NCBI GenBank assembly: GCA_942492735.1
Contig: OW818648.1
Span: forward strand, 3,410,001-3,474,000
Source of the DNA: Sporobacter sp942492735
GTDB taxonomy: Bacteria; Bacillota; Clostridia; Oscillospirales; Oscillospiraceae
Direction of reading: 5' to 3'
DNA: 64,000 nt
Shown here: positions 17,561 through 25,155 of the stretch, one piece after another
Layout of the letters: each line of letters opens with the position of its first letter
Numbering within the stretch: position 1 is the first letter of the stretch
Notes under the pieces: model-generated
The model's input: the letters and a program-made list of their open reading frames with translations, nothing else
The model's database searches: none
What the model was told of the DNA's origin: nothing
Program-made: the position numbers and the translations under genes

Positions 17561-17575
17561 GCGCATTCTCCTTCG

Positions 17576-18118
17576 TCATTTCTTCCTGTCGAAAAATGGA
17601 TTCTTACCGGTTGAACTCAGTGGTATACCATATATAATCTGCACTTCATTGCCGAGTAAATTCAGCTCTTTTACAGCTTTTCCAACGGTAAACATAATGC
17701 GGTTGTCAACACGTTCATCCATTGCAACGCTGACTGCCGAGCCAATGGCGATGCCCAGATCACCTGTATTGAAGGCACACGGATGATGCGGGTATGATTG
17801 CTTCTCGTTACAGTCCGCAAAGCCGCATAGCCCGCAATTTTTTAGGCCGATTGGCGTAATCTTCGTCCCGATCAGTACAAGAATATCACATAAGAGAATA
17901 TTATCCGCATCGCGGATAAAAAAATCTGCTGCGGAGCCTTCCCTCACCATATCTTTCATCTTTGCCGCTATTACTTCAATCACATCTCTCTCCGCAACGG
18001 AAATGACGAGATTGTCTTTTCCATGGCCTTTCGGCGCAGTTCTTGCTGCCGTCATCATTTTTTTCGCGACATCGTATAGAGCTTCTTTCCTGGCGTTTTC
18101 TTCAAGTATAAGTGACAT
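17576..18118 (-). CDS. DUF2148 ferredoxin-domain protein
   Basis: The 180-residue protein carries the cysteine motif NCGLCGFADC followed by a further Cys in HHPCAFNTGDLGIAIGSAVSVA, typical of DUF2148 (COG4739) proteins. These are predicted to bind an iron-sulfur cluster and are found in anaerobes; the reaction is unknown. The N-terminal part (ALYDVAKKMMTAARTAPKGHGKDNLVI) resembles the start of nitroreductases. It starts at ATG 18118 behind AAAGGA and probably forms a two-gene unit with ruvX. Confidence 0.85.
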   Translation of the reverse strand: MSLILEENARKEALYDVAKKMMTAARTAPKGHGKDNLVISVAERDVIEVIAAKMKDMVREGSAADFFIRDADNILLCDILVLIGTKITPIGLKNCGLCGFADCNEKQSYPHHPCAFNTGDLGIAIGSAVSVAMDERVDNRIMFTVGKAVKELNLLGNEVQIIYGIPLSSTGKNPFFDRKK

Positions 18119-18258
18119 AACGCGTGTATCCTTTCTTTAAACCTTATGTGTCGTTTTCGCCATTAGCTGCCCTTCGTTTTTATCTGTCATAGACTTATCT
18201 CTTCCCCAGTCATTAATGCCCATGCAATTAAAGCCGAAGAAGAGATAAGTTTTACGTT

Positions 18259-19155
18259 CTATTTCAGATGCTTGTCTAAAAACGCAAAGGCTTTTTCAAT
18301 CTGTTCTGGGTCCATCCACCTTGGATCAAAGCCGCCGTGGTCAAAGCCCTCAAGAATCTCCACAGTCACACGCTCATTACCGCAGATGCTGCGTATCTTT
18401 TCCTCGAGCAGATACGCCTGTATTACCGGAACCGTTTTGTCGTCTGACCCGTGCTGCGCGAATATTTGAGGGAAATTCGGCGTGATGAAATTTAAGGGAT
18501 TTGTAAAATGCATCAATCCTGAAATCTCGTCGGACTGCGCCCCGAGCCAGAGCTTGTTGATATCCGGCATGTTGGGGTCGCTGACGCCGTATCCTTTGAT
18601 GGCTTTGTCCTGGGCAATAATGTCGAAAACGCCATACCAGCTGACGACGGTTTTGACACTGCTCGAATATTCCGAGCTGCCCATTGATAAATCTTCAAAT
18701 GCCGGATTCCCTTGCGTTGCGGCAGCCATTACTGCGTAATAAGCGCCGGCACTGTCTCCGCAGGTGGCAAACCGGTTGCCATCTAACATATAGACCGCGG
18801 CGTTCGCCCGGAGGAACCGTATAGCGGCTTTCACGTCGAACAGCGGATCGGGGTATTTAGACTCAAAGGCCAAACGGTGCTCGACGGAAACGACGGCGTA
18901 GCCGCGGTTAATACCGTCAATAGCGTGCAGAAACTGCGTGTCCCTCTTGCTGCCGAAAACAAAGGCACCGCCGTGAATAAAAATCAGTGTCGGGAACGGT
19001 CCGTCCCCCTCCCTCGGAAGATAGATGTCGAGCTTCTGACTTGGCGACTGGGATGCGTACGGAATATCAAGATATTTTCTTCTGATTTGGCTGACATCGA
19101 TTTCCGGGACCCCCATTGTACCCTCTGGCGGCATGATAATTGACCATTCTTCCAT
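18259..19155 (-). CDS. Alpha/beta hydrolase (esterase/lipase type), copy 1
   Basis: The 298-residue protein begins MEEWSIIMPPEGTMG at ATG 19155 behind GGAGGAAAGC. A longer frame to 19314 runs into a dispersed repeat and is rejected. It has the oxyanion motif FIHGGAFVFG, the nucleophile elbow CGDSAGAYYAV, and acid and histidine positions in HGSDDKTVPV and GFDHGGFD, as in BD-FAE/hormone-sensitive-lipase type esterases. It is cytoplasmic with no signal peptide. The next gene upstream (19424-20323) is a close paralogue. The substrate is unknown; a short acyl or acetyl ester is likely. Confidence 0.9.
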   Translation of the reverse strand: MEEWSIIMPPEGTMGVPEIDVSQIRRKYLDIPYASQSPSQKLDIYLPREGDGPFPTLIFIHGGAFVFGSKRDTQFLHAIDGINRGYAVVSVEHRLAFESKYPDPLFDVKAAIRFLRANAAVYMLDGNRFATCGDSAGAYYAVMAAATQGNPAFEDLSMGSSEYSSSVKTVVSWYGVFDIIAQDKAIKGYGVSDPNMPDINKLWLGAQSDEISGLMHFTNPLNFITPNFPQIFAQHGSDDKTVPVIQAYLLEEKIRSICGNERVTVEILEGFDHGGFDPRWMDPEQIEKAFAFLDKHLK

Positions 19156-19195
19156 GTGCTTTCCTCCGTTTATGTGAATTTTATTTTTCCTGATA

Positions 19196-19420
19196 GAAAC
19201 GGCGGCTTGCCGGGTCGTCACGCCCAACGGCGTCTTTGCCTCCCTCCCGAGGGAAGTGGCGCGAAGCGACGGAAGGAGCCTCCCGTGGCGCGTAGCACGG
19301 ACTCCCTCAGTCACCTGCGGGTGACAGCTCCCTCAGGAGGGAGCCAAAGCCACTCGAAGGAGCGAAACTATTTTATCCGGGTTCATAGGAGCGCAGCTAC
19401 TATACTTTTTACGTGGGTAG
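19196..19420. repeat. Dispersed repeat between the paralogous esterase genes
   Basis: This GC-rich stretch contains paired arms such as GACTCCCTCAGTCACCTGC / GGTGACAGCTCCCTCAGGAG and a GCCTCCCTCCCGAGGG palindrome. Its tail ATAGGAGCGCAGC resembles the tail of the repeat at 20880-21110 (ATAGGGGCGCAGC). It has no coding sense and looks like a mobile hairpin element. Confidence 0.5.
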
Positions 19421-19423
19421 GTG

Positions 19424-20323
19424 TTATTTCAAACGTCTGTCAAAAAAGGCAAACATTTCATTGTTAACATCAGGCTCATTCCAACGAAGATCAATACCGC
19501 CATGATTATACCCATTCCTGATCACCATCTCGACGCGGTCAGCGCCGCATACCGTCCGTACCTTTTCTTCCATCTGGTAGGAGTGGACGACGGGCACGAT
19601 GATATCATCCGTGCCATGCTCGAGAAAAATAGGAGGAAAGTCGCAGCTGATGAAATTGAGCGGGTTTGTAAAATGAACAAGGCCAACGATATCCTGGGAA
19701 TGCGCGCCCAAAAGCTGCATTTCTATATCAGGGAAAAAGGGGTCTGCCTGCGGAGGGTCTTCGTGCGCCATTTTGCTCTCGAGTGCGAAATCATAGGGCC
19801 CAAATCGGCTGGCGACAGCCTGTACCGCGCTTGAATATGATGCGTTGCCCATCGACAAGTCCTGGAACGCAGGATTTCCCTGCGTCGCAGCCGTCATGAC
19901 GGCGTAATGGCCGCCGGCACTGTCACCGCATAACGCAAAGCGGTCACCATTGAGCATATACGTCGGCACATTGGCCCGCAGAAAACGGACAGCCGCCTTC
20001 ACGTCAAAGACTGCGGCGGGATATTTCGCCTCAAAGGCCAGTCGATATTCGATGGAGACGACAGCATAGCCGCGTTTGATCCCGTCGAGTACCTGCAGTA
20101 ATTGGTTATCCCGTTTGTCGCCAAGGATAAAAGCTCCGCCGTGGACGAAGATGATTGTTGGGAATGGGCCGTCTCCCTCCGGCGGTAGATAAATATCGAG
20201 TTTTTGGTTTGGTGACTGTGCGGCGTACGGGATGTCCAGAAATTTGCGGTGGATTTCAGAGACATCGATGATAGGCTTCTCCATCGAGCCCTCAAACGGA
20301 TTAAAGTTCAGTGGGGTTTCCAT
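19424..20323 (-). CDS. Alpha/beta hydrolase (esterase/lipase type), copy 2
   Basis: This is a 299-residue paralogue of the 18259-19155 product, with the same catalytic motifs: FVHGGAFILGDKRDNQ, LCGDSAGGHYAV, HGTDDIIVPV and GYNHGGIDLRW. The two share long identical runs (for example DIPYA-QSP-QKLDIYLP-EGDGPFPT) and the same length, so they arose by tandem duplication. The start ATG 20323 follows GGAGGC. A C-terminal 'RWNEPDVNNEMFAFFDRRLK'-like end matches that of the paralogue. They may differ in substrate. Confidence 0.9.
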   Translation of the reverse strand: METPLNFNPFEGSMEKPIIDVSEIHRKFLDIPYAAQSPNQKLDIYLPPEGDGPFPTIIFVHGGAFILGDKRDNQLLQVLDGIKRGYAVVSIEYRLAFEAKYPAAVFDVKAAVRFLRANVPTYMLNGDRFALCGDSAGGHYAVMTAATQGNPAFQDLSMGNASYSSAVQAVASRFGPYDFALESKMAHEDPPQADPFFPDIEMQLLGAHSQDIVGLVHFTNPLNFISCDFPPIFLEHGTDDIIVPVVHSYQMEEKVRTVCGADRVEMVIRNGYNHGGIDLRWNEPDVNNEMFAFFDRRLK

Positions 20324-20346
20324 GATGCTGCCTCCGTATATAATAG

Positions 20347-20847
20347 TTAATATGACACGAGTCGATATCTTTTGCGCTTGACAGGCGTAACATATGCAAT
20401 CTCATGTTCGGTTTGGTCAAATTGAAAACCATTTTTTTCGTAGAATTCAACCGCCGCAGTATTTGAGCCGATTACCCAAACCGCGATGCCTTCATACCCT
20501 TTATGACGAAGCTTTTCTATCGCTGCTGTCAGGAGTTTTTTCCCCAGTCCCATTTTCTGATATTGCCTGAGTATATAGACAGCATGGATATCTCCAAAGG
20601 AGGCAGGCAGGTCCCTGTCACGCGTCGGCCCCACGACGGAAAACCCAATAATTGTTTGGTCAGCTACAAGGACCAGGATATCCTTACAATCGCCCTCACG
20701 GAATTTTTCGGCGCTTTTTTCAGGACTGAGTGCGGCCAAATATTCGGAGTTGATGAGGCCTGCATACGTTTCAAGCCAAGCCGTGCAGTGGACATACCCG
20801 ATCTGTTCAATATCCTCCGGTTTTGCGCTGCGGATTTCAAATAGCAT
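20347..20847 (-). CDS. GNAT family N-acetyltransferase
   Basis: The 166-residue protein has the GNAT fold pattern: an N-terminal IRSAKPEDIEQIGYVHCTAWLETY, a central strand IHAVYILRQYQKMGLGKKLLTAAIEKL with the acetyl-CoA loop (QKMGLGKK), then VWVIGSNTAAVEFYEKNGFQF. Such enzymes acetylate amines of small molecules or proteins; the substrate is not evident. It starts at ATG 20847 after GAGGT and lies 23 bases upstream of the second esterase gene on the same strand. Confidence 0.93.
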   Translation of the reverse strand: MLFEIRSAKPEDIEQIGYVHCTAWLETYAGLINSEYLAALSPEKSAEKFREGDCKDILVLVADQTIIGFSVVGPTRDRDLPASFGDIHAVYILRQYQKMGLGKKLLTAAIEKLRHKGYEGIAVWVIGSNTAAVEFYEKNGFQFDQTEHEIAYVTPVKRKRYRLVSY

Positions 20848-20879
20848 AAGAGTACCTCAAATCATTGCAATCGTTCTGT

Positions 20880-21110
20880 CGTTGGCGGGAGCCCGCCCTA
20901 CAGAAAATCCGTTGGCCTATGTAGGGGCAGCCCTCGTGTCTGCCCTGCTGTGTCGAGCACAGAAGGGCAATCCTCTGTCGCAAAGCGACTTCTTCGAAGT
21001 CGCATGCTGACGGCTCCTTTGAAAAAGGAGCCTTAGGTAGCGGGGGCGAGGGGCTGAGCCCCTTGTTCTTTGGGGTCATAGGGGCGCAGCCCCTATACCT
21101 TTATTGGGCG
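20880..21110. repeat. Intergenic repeat cluster
   Basis: Between the GNAT and DUF169 genes lie several hairpin-forming units: GGCTCCTTTGAAAAAGGAGCC (21011-21031), GGGGCTGAGCCCC (21051-21063) and GGGGCGCAGCCCC (21081-21093), plus a GTAGGGGCAGCCC unit near 20921. No gene is supported. The tail resembles that of the repeat at 19196-19420. Confidence 0.5.
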
Positions 21111-21124
21111 GGCGGGTGGGCATT

Positions 21125-21889
21125 TTATGGATTGGCGGCTTTGTCTGCGAGATCCTTGAGAATTTCGCCAAACTCGTCGTAATATTGCTGTTTGCTCTCA
21201 TGCGAGGGGAGATGGTGCTCCATGCGTGTGAGGTTCGTCAGTACTGTCGGTATCCAGCGGTACGGGATACTGATGAGGAGCGTGTCAGGTGAATAGAGCT
21301 CCCGTCCGCGTGGGCCATGTACGAGCGCGGGTACGACGAAATTGACCTCACCGGACTTATATGGATACAGTAAAAACCAGGCGCAGCCCATGACGGGTGT
21401 ACAGGTGGATTTATACAGCTCTCCTGTCGAATACGTTACAGCGCGCATGACGATTTCAGCGATTTCGGGCTTCGCGCTGATGACCAGCACGTCCGGCTCA
21501 AAATTAAGCTGATCTGCCGGACAGAACGCGACGTAGTTGACGCTATTCCTATCCAGCTTGGGAATAAACTGATAGAGATTCTGATTCGCCCGCGCCTCTT
21601 CGAAAACGCCGAGCCGCTCGCCGATCTGGCCGCTCTCCTCGAACGGCGCAAAATCCTCCATGCCTAAAAGGATTTTTCCGACACACGTCTCCTTGTTCTC
21701 TTTCGAGAAATAAAACGGCCTGTTTTCAAGCTGCGACTTTCTCATGATTTCACAGAGGGACAGCGCTGTGTCTGATTCCAGCGCCGGAATTCCTTCAGGT
21801 CGGAAGAAGCTGAATTTCACGCCGATTGGCGGTGCGTCAAGGCCCAAATCGCGCAGAGGAGAATAATCGTTCCGTAAAATGTTGTACAT
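21125..21889 (-). CDS. DUF169 family protein
   Basis: The 254-residue protein has the layout of DUF169 (COG2043), seen mostly in anaerobes and methanogens. It has an N-terminal 'LGLDAPPIGVKFSFFRPEGIPA', a cysteine in ETCVGKILLGM, the segment 'PDVLVISAKPEIAEIVMRAV', a CTPVMGCAW motif and a C-terminal 'PDTLLISIPYRWIPTVLTNL'. No enzyme activity is established for the family. The start ATG 21889 follows AGGAG. It is a single-gene unit here. Confidence 0.85.
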   Translation of the reverse strand: MYNILRNDYSPLRDLGLDAPPIGVKFSFFRPEGIPALESDTALSLCEIMRKSQLENRPFYFSKENKETCVGKILLGMEDFAPFEESGQIGERLGVFEEARANQNLYQFIPKLDRNSVNYVAFCPADQLNFEPDVLVISAKPEIAEIVMRAVTYSTGELYKSTCTPVMGCAWFLLYPYKSGEVNFVVPALVHGPRGRELYSPDTLLISIPYRWIPTVLTNLTRMEHHLPSHESKQQYYDEFGEILKDLADKAANP

Positions 21890-21947
21890 ATCGGTCGCTC
21901 CTTGAATTTTTCAATCTATTTGCTTATTTCTTTAACTGCATTACCTG

Positions 21948-22628
21948 TTATCGAGTCATTTTCACTTTTTTGATACCCGCGATGGCGGCGATTTTGCTTA
22001 AACCCCAGTCAATACCAAAGTATATGTAGCCCAATGCGGTAAAGGCAACCGCCATCGCTAAAACCGTCAGCAGCACTGTCCCCCACCCCAACTTATCGAC
22101 ATCGATAAATGGATACGGATACCGCGACTGATACCCGATGCCGTCGCCGATCCGTGCGGCAATCATAGCATAGACGAAATACACAAGTGGTCCGAGCGCC
22201 CAGAGAAGCGGCGAATAGGCTTTGATCAGTCCTTTCAGGTCAAAAAAAAGCCAGTCGCCAATCGTCATGATCGGAACGACGTAATGAACAAGCAGCAGCG
22301 ATATACCGCTCGAATTATTCATTGTAAAGCGCATACCCAGTATAAAGTGCGCCACCAGCAACGTGACGGTTACAGCCATCATCGCTATCCCCTTGAGCGC
22401 CGGGCACCAGACGGTTTTCACACCGTCCCACCTGTTTTTGAGTATGTAAACGATGTCGGCGGTGAAATAGACAACGCACAGGATATTGCTGAGAATGGTA
22501 AAGTAATTGAGTAACGACATGTTGAACTGTCCATCAAAGACCCCGAAAACGAGCAGCAGTCCATACGTCCCGGCCAACACGAGGAGCAGTTTGAAGACGA
22601 TCGAAACGCCGATGTTTTTTAGTCGCAT
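21948..22628 (-). CDS. Pr6Pr family membrane protein
   Basis: This is a 226-residue protein with six hydrophobic helices, starting MRLKNIGVSIVFKLLLVLAG. The pattern LLNYFTILSNILCVVYF, LLVHYVVPIMTIGDWLFFD and 'YPYPFIDVDKLGWG' is that of the Pr6Pr (FAR-17a/AIG1-like) family of six-helix proteins with no established bacterial role. GGAGGG lies about 11 bases before the chosen ATG; a longer frame to 22733 lacks support. A CAGTATACCATTTTGGTACAGTATA inverted-repeat region at 22661-22685 precedes it and may be a regulator site. Confidence 0.8.
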   Translation of the reverse strand: MRLKNIGVSIVFKLLLVLAGTYGLLLVFGVFDGQFNMSLLNYFTILSNILCVVYFTADIVYILKNRWDGVKTVWCPALKGIAMMAVTVTLLVAHFILGMRFTMNNSSGISLLLVHYVVPIMTIGDWLFFDLKGLIKAYSPLLWALGPLVYFVYAMIAARIGDGIGYQSRYPYPFIDVDKLGWGTVLLTVLAMAVAFTALGYIYFGIDWGLSKIAAIAGIKKVKMTR

Positions 22629-22776
22629 ATACGCGGTTTCCCTCCACCCGTTTGTGCTTCCAGTATACCATTTTGGTACAGTATAGGTAAAGCATCTCTT
22701 CGTAAAATCCAAATCCCAGCGTTCCTCTAACAAGATTATCTATTTAAATCAATATAGACCATTTTATGGCATATGT

Positions 22777-22822
22777 AAATAGAGCGGCAGCTCCGCACGA
22801 TGGCAGGGCTGCCGCTCTATTT
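22777..22822 (-). terminator. Terminator of the UroD-family gene
   Basis: A perfect 15-bp stem (AAATAGAGCGGCAGC / GCTGCCGCTCTATTT) lies 11 bases after the stop codon on the minus strand. The T-run is short. Confidence 0.75.
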
Positions 22823-22832
22823 TGTGTTCTAT

Positions 22833-23820
22833 CTATTTAAAATAAATCTTATTCTGCTTTCTGACTTCATCCATGATGCAGTCATTGACGCCCGGGAAAA
22901 TGCTGCCTTCGCCGCCGTAAGTCAAGACCGGAATGAACATGCCGCCTTCGTGATAATCTTTGCAGGCACGTGCAACTTCTGCGCGAACAGTCTCCTCGGT
23001 CCAATCGCGACGGTCAACAATTGACGCGTCAATGCCGCCCATGAGCGTCAGCTTGTAGTCCGTGTCCTTCTTGATCTGCTGGATGTCATTAGAGGGGAGA
23101 ATGCCTTCCCAAATGTCGATGCCGATTTCCACCATATCCTTGGCGATGGGCTGGCAAAAGCTGTCGGAGTGATGCATCGTGATGATACCGTGCTTCTTCA
23201 TGAGACCGTAAATTTCTCTGGCCGGCTCCTTGTAGAATTCACGCCAGAGATCGGGCTGCATAAACAGACTGTGCTTGGAGCCCCAGTCGTCGTGGAACAT
23301 AAGAACGTCGGGATGCAGATTGTCTATGAGCATCTGGATCTGTTTCAATTTAAAATCTTTGATAGCCGCAATCAGCTCATGCATCGCTTCCGGCTCTTCA
23401 AGCAGGTTGCAGAGCGTATCTTCAAAGCCCATCAGGAAATGGCTGGTCTCAAAGAGGCCTGTGACGTTCCAGACCATGACGAATTTGCCATCGTCTTTAC
23501 ACTTCTGTGCATCGGCCTTGGCCTGCGTCCAATCGAACGGTATCGTGTCGAGGTCGGGAAACTTAACGTACTTGCGCCACTGTGTCACATCAGGGCAGAC
23601 CTTCGTTTTCTCATTAACCATCGGCATGGCGCCGGGTTCATCGGGGCCCCAGTAAAGCGTGACACCCAACGGGTTAACCGCAGTCTGGCCGGGCGCAACC
23701 GGATTCATATAGTAAAAATATCGGGTCCCAAACCTGCGGGAACGGTTCCCACTCGTTGACAAACGCATCCGGTTTGCCGTGTTTTAGAGTTTCTAATACA
23801 TTGTCCTTTAAAGATAACAC
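22833..23820 (-). pseudogene. Uroporphyrinogen decarboxylase-family protein, frameshifted near the N-terminus
   Basis: The intact reading starts at GTG 23820 behind AGGAGG and reads MLSLKDNVLETLKHGKPD to ...PQVWDPIF. The frame then shifts by one base in a run of five T (minus strand, 23718-23714) and continues YYMNPVAPGQTAVNPLG to the end at 22833. Removing one T restores a 328-residue protein of the UroD/MtaA/CmuA family, with FHDDWGSKHSLFMQPDLW and MHHSDSFCQPIAKDMVEIGID. In clostridia such proteins are usually methyltransferase components acting on methoxylated or methylated compounds with corrinoid proteins. No corrinoid protein gene is adjacent. The break may be real or an indel error. 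Confidence 0.8.
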
Positions 23821-24215
23821 AGAAAATCCTCCTTAGTATAATAATAAATAGTCAAACTGTCATGAGCAACAAAAGTGAAATTGCACGACACTTCTGTCTC
23901 AATAATAGCGCCTAAATCTCGCCAAAGTTATAATAAACCACGTTATGGCATTTGTAAACACCCTTTTATTTGTTGAATAGGACGATTTGGGCGGTATTTT
24001 TTACTCGGGTGTGCCAAAGCAAACAGTGTACCATCTAAGAAATTCAGTGCAGCGCCCTACGCTATACACCTCATTGTGCAGGCGCACTAAAATAATCCTC
24101 CGTCATTGGCGAGACTGCCTAACAATACTTTCACAATGCATGCCGTCGGCCACAAAACGCTGATGTTGCAAAACGGGCTGTACGCAAGGATGTACCACGC
24201 CCAGAGAAACAAACC

Positions 24216-24320
24216 GAAAACAGGATACTGCATCTATCGCAATACCCTGTTTGGTTTCTTGTATTCACTAACTCACGCAGCGCGGTCTGGGCGGCGGTTG
24301 GCATTAAAGCCTAGCTAGTC
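24216..24320. repeat. CAGGGTATTGCA-family repeat copy in a 505-base gene-free stretch
   Basis: AAACAGGATACTGCATC and GCAATACCCTGTTT (24217-24253) form the hairpin. It is followed by the family's second half (GCGCGGTCTGGGCGGCGGTTGGC). The rest of 23821-24325 shows no gene I can support. A 70-residue open frame at 24106-24318 lies within this repeat and is not credible. Confidence 0.6.
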
Positions 24321-24325
24321 TACTA

Positions 24326-24907
24326 TTATTTTGCTGGAGTTACTTCTGCTGCTTCGGCAGGTTGCGCGTCCCTGACAGGCTTGGCAACGGCATAGATTTC
24401 ATGCTCTGCATCGAGTATTTTGAGGCCTGAGGGTAGATTGAAATCTATTGCGACAATGTTTTCTCCAGCCGTTTTTTCCGAGACATCAACGACGGCCACA
24501 TCGGGCATAAGGTCTGGTTTTCCCTCAACTTCGATTTCCGATTTGTAGATTTGCAGCTTCAGCAAACGATGCTCCAACTCACTTTGGCCATGGAAGTTAA
24601 TCGGAAGCTTCATTTTGACCACTTGATCTATTGAGACGAGTTGAATTGCTACATGAAGAATATTCCCTTCCACAGGCTGTCTCTGAACTTCCTTAATAAA
24701 CCCGAATTTTTTCTCATCACCTAATTCGACCCATATTTTTGCATTGTGCCCGTGTTTTGTGATGACTTTATTCAGTGCTATCGTTTCAAATTTTACGGAG
24801 GCAGAAGCTGTACCCGGACCGTTTAGAACGCCAGGAATAAACCCTGCATGCCTGACCTGATTGGTTTTCTCGCTTCTTTCCATTGCCTTTAAAAATGTTT
24901 TTTCCAA
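24326..24907 (-). CDS. rplY: 50S ribosomal protein L25 / general stress protein Ctc
   Basis: L25 binds 5S rRNA; the long form with a C-terminal domain (TL5/Ctc) has about 190-220 residues. This one has 193. The N-terminal part (RHAGFIPGVLNGPG, then 'FGFIKEVQRQPVEGNILHVAIQLVSIDQ') is the 5S-binding domain, and the C-terminal part has 'VVDVSEKTAGENIVAIDFNLPSGLKIL'. The usual R-x-G-x-IPAVLYG loop is diverged to RHAGFIPGVLNG. The start appears to be TTG 24907, four to five bases after AAGGAG. It ends with an Ala/Glu-rich tail. It stands alone. Confidence 0.85.
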   Translation of the reverse strand: MEKTFLKAMERSEKTNQVRHAGFIPGVLNGPGTASASVKFETIALNKVITKHGHNAKIWVELGDEKKFGFIKEVQRQPVEGNILHVAIQLVSIDQVVKMKLPINFHGQSELEHRLLKLQIYKSEIEVEGKPDLMPDVAVVDVSEKTAGENIVAIDFNLPSGLKILDAEHEIYAVAKPVRDAQPAEAAEVTPAK

Positions 24908-25088
24908 AATGCTCCTTCTGGCTTCACGCCATTGTCTATGCTACGATTCTATTCGTCTCCTCCATCCTATACCTATATTCATCGAAGTCAAGTTATGCCG
25001 ACTGACAAGCCCCGAATAACCTCGGTGATTTATGCCGTTTTAAGCTTTTCTCCGCTTCCAGGAGATAGCGACATGTTTATTGACCATC

Positions 25089-25132
25089 AATAACAAAGAT
25101 GCCCCACCTGACGGCGAGGCATCTTTGTTATT
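25089..25132 (-). terminator. Terminator of the flavin oxidoreductase gene
   Basis: A perfect 15-bp stem (AATAACAAAGATGCC / GGCATCTTTGTTATT) begins 23 bases after the stop at 25156 on the minus strand. Confidence 0.75.
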
Positions 25133-25155
25133 AAAATCTTACAACTGTTTCAACC

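Noticed and set aside
18195..18258. Stem ACTTATCTCTTC / GAAGAGATAAGT downstream of esterase copy 1
   Set aside because: The arms match over 12 bp, but the loop is about 40 bases and there is no T-run, so I do not call it a terminator.
19156..19314. 53-residue N-terminal extension of esterase copy 1
   Set aside because: The extension is translated repeat DNA; GGAGGAAAGC in front of ATG 19155 gives a clear start that matches the paralogue.
24106..24318. 70-residue open frame in the gap before the L25 gene
   Set aside because: It lies across a dispersed repeat and encodes a low-quality basic sequence without a binding site.
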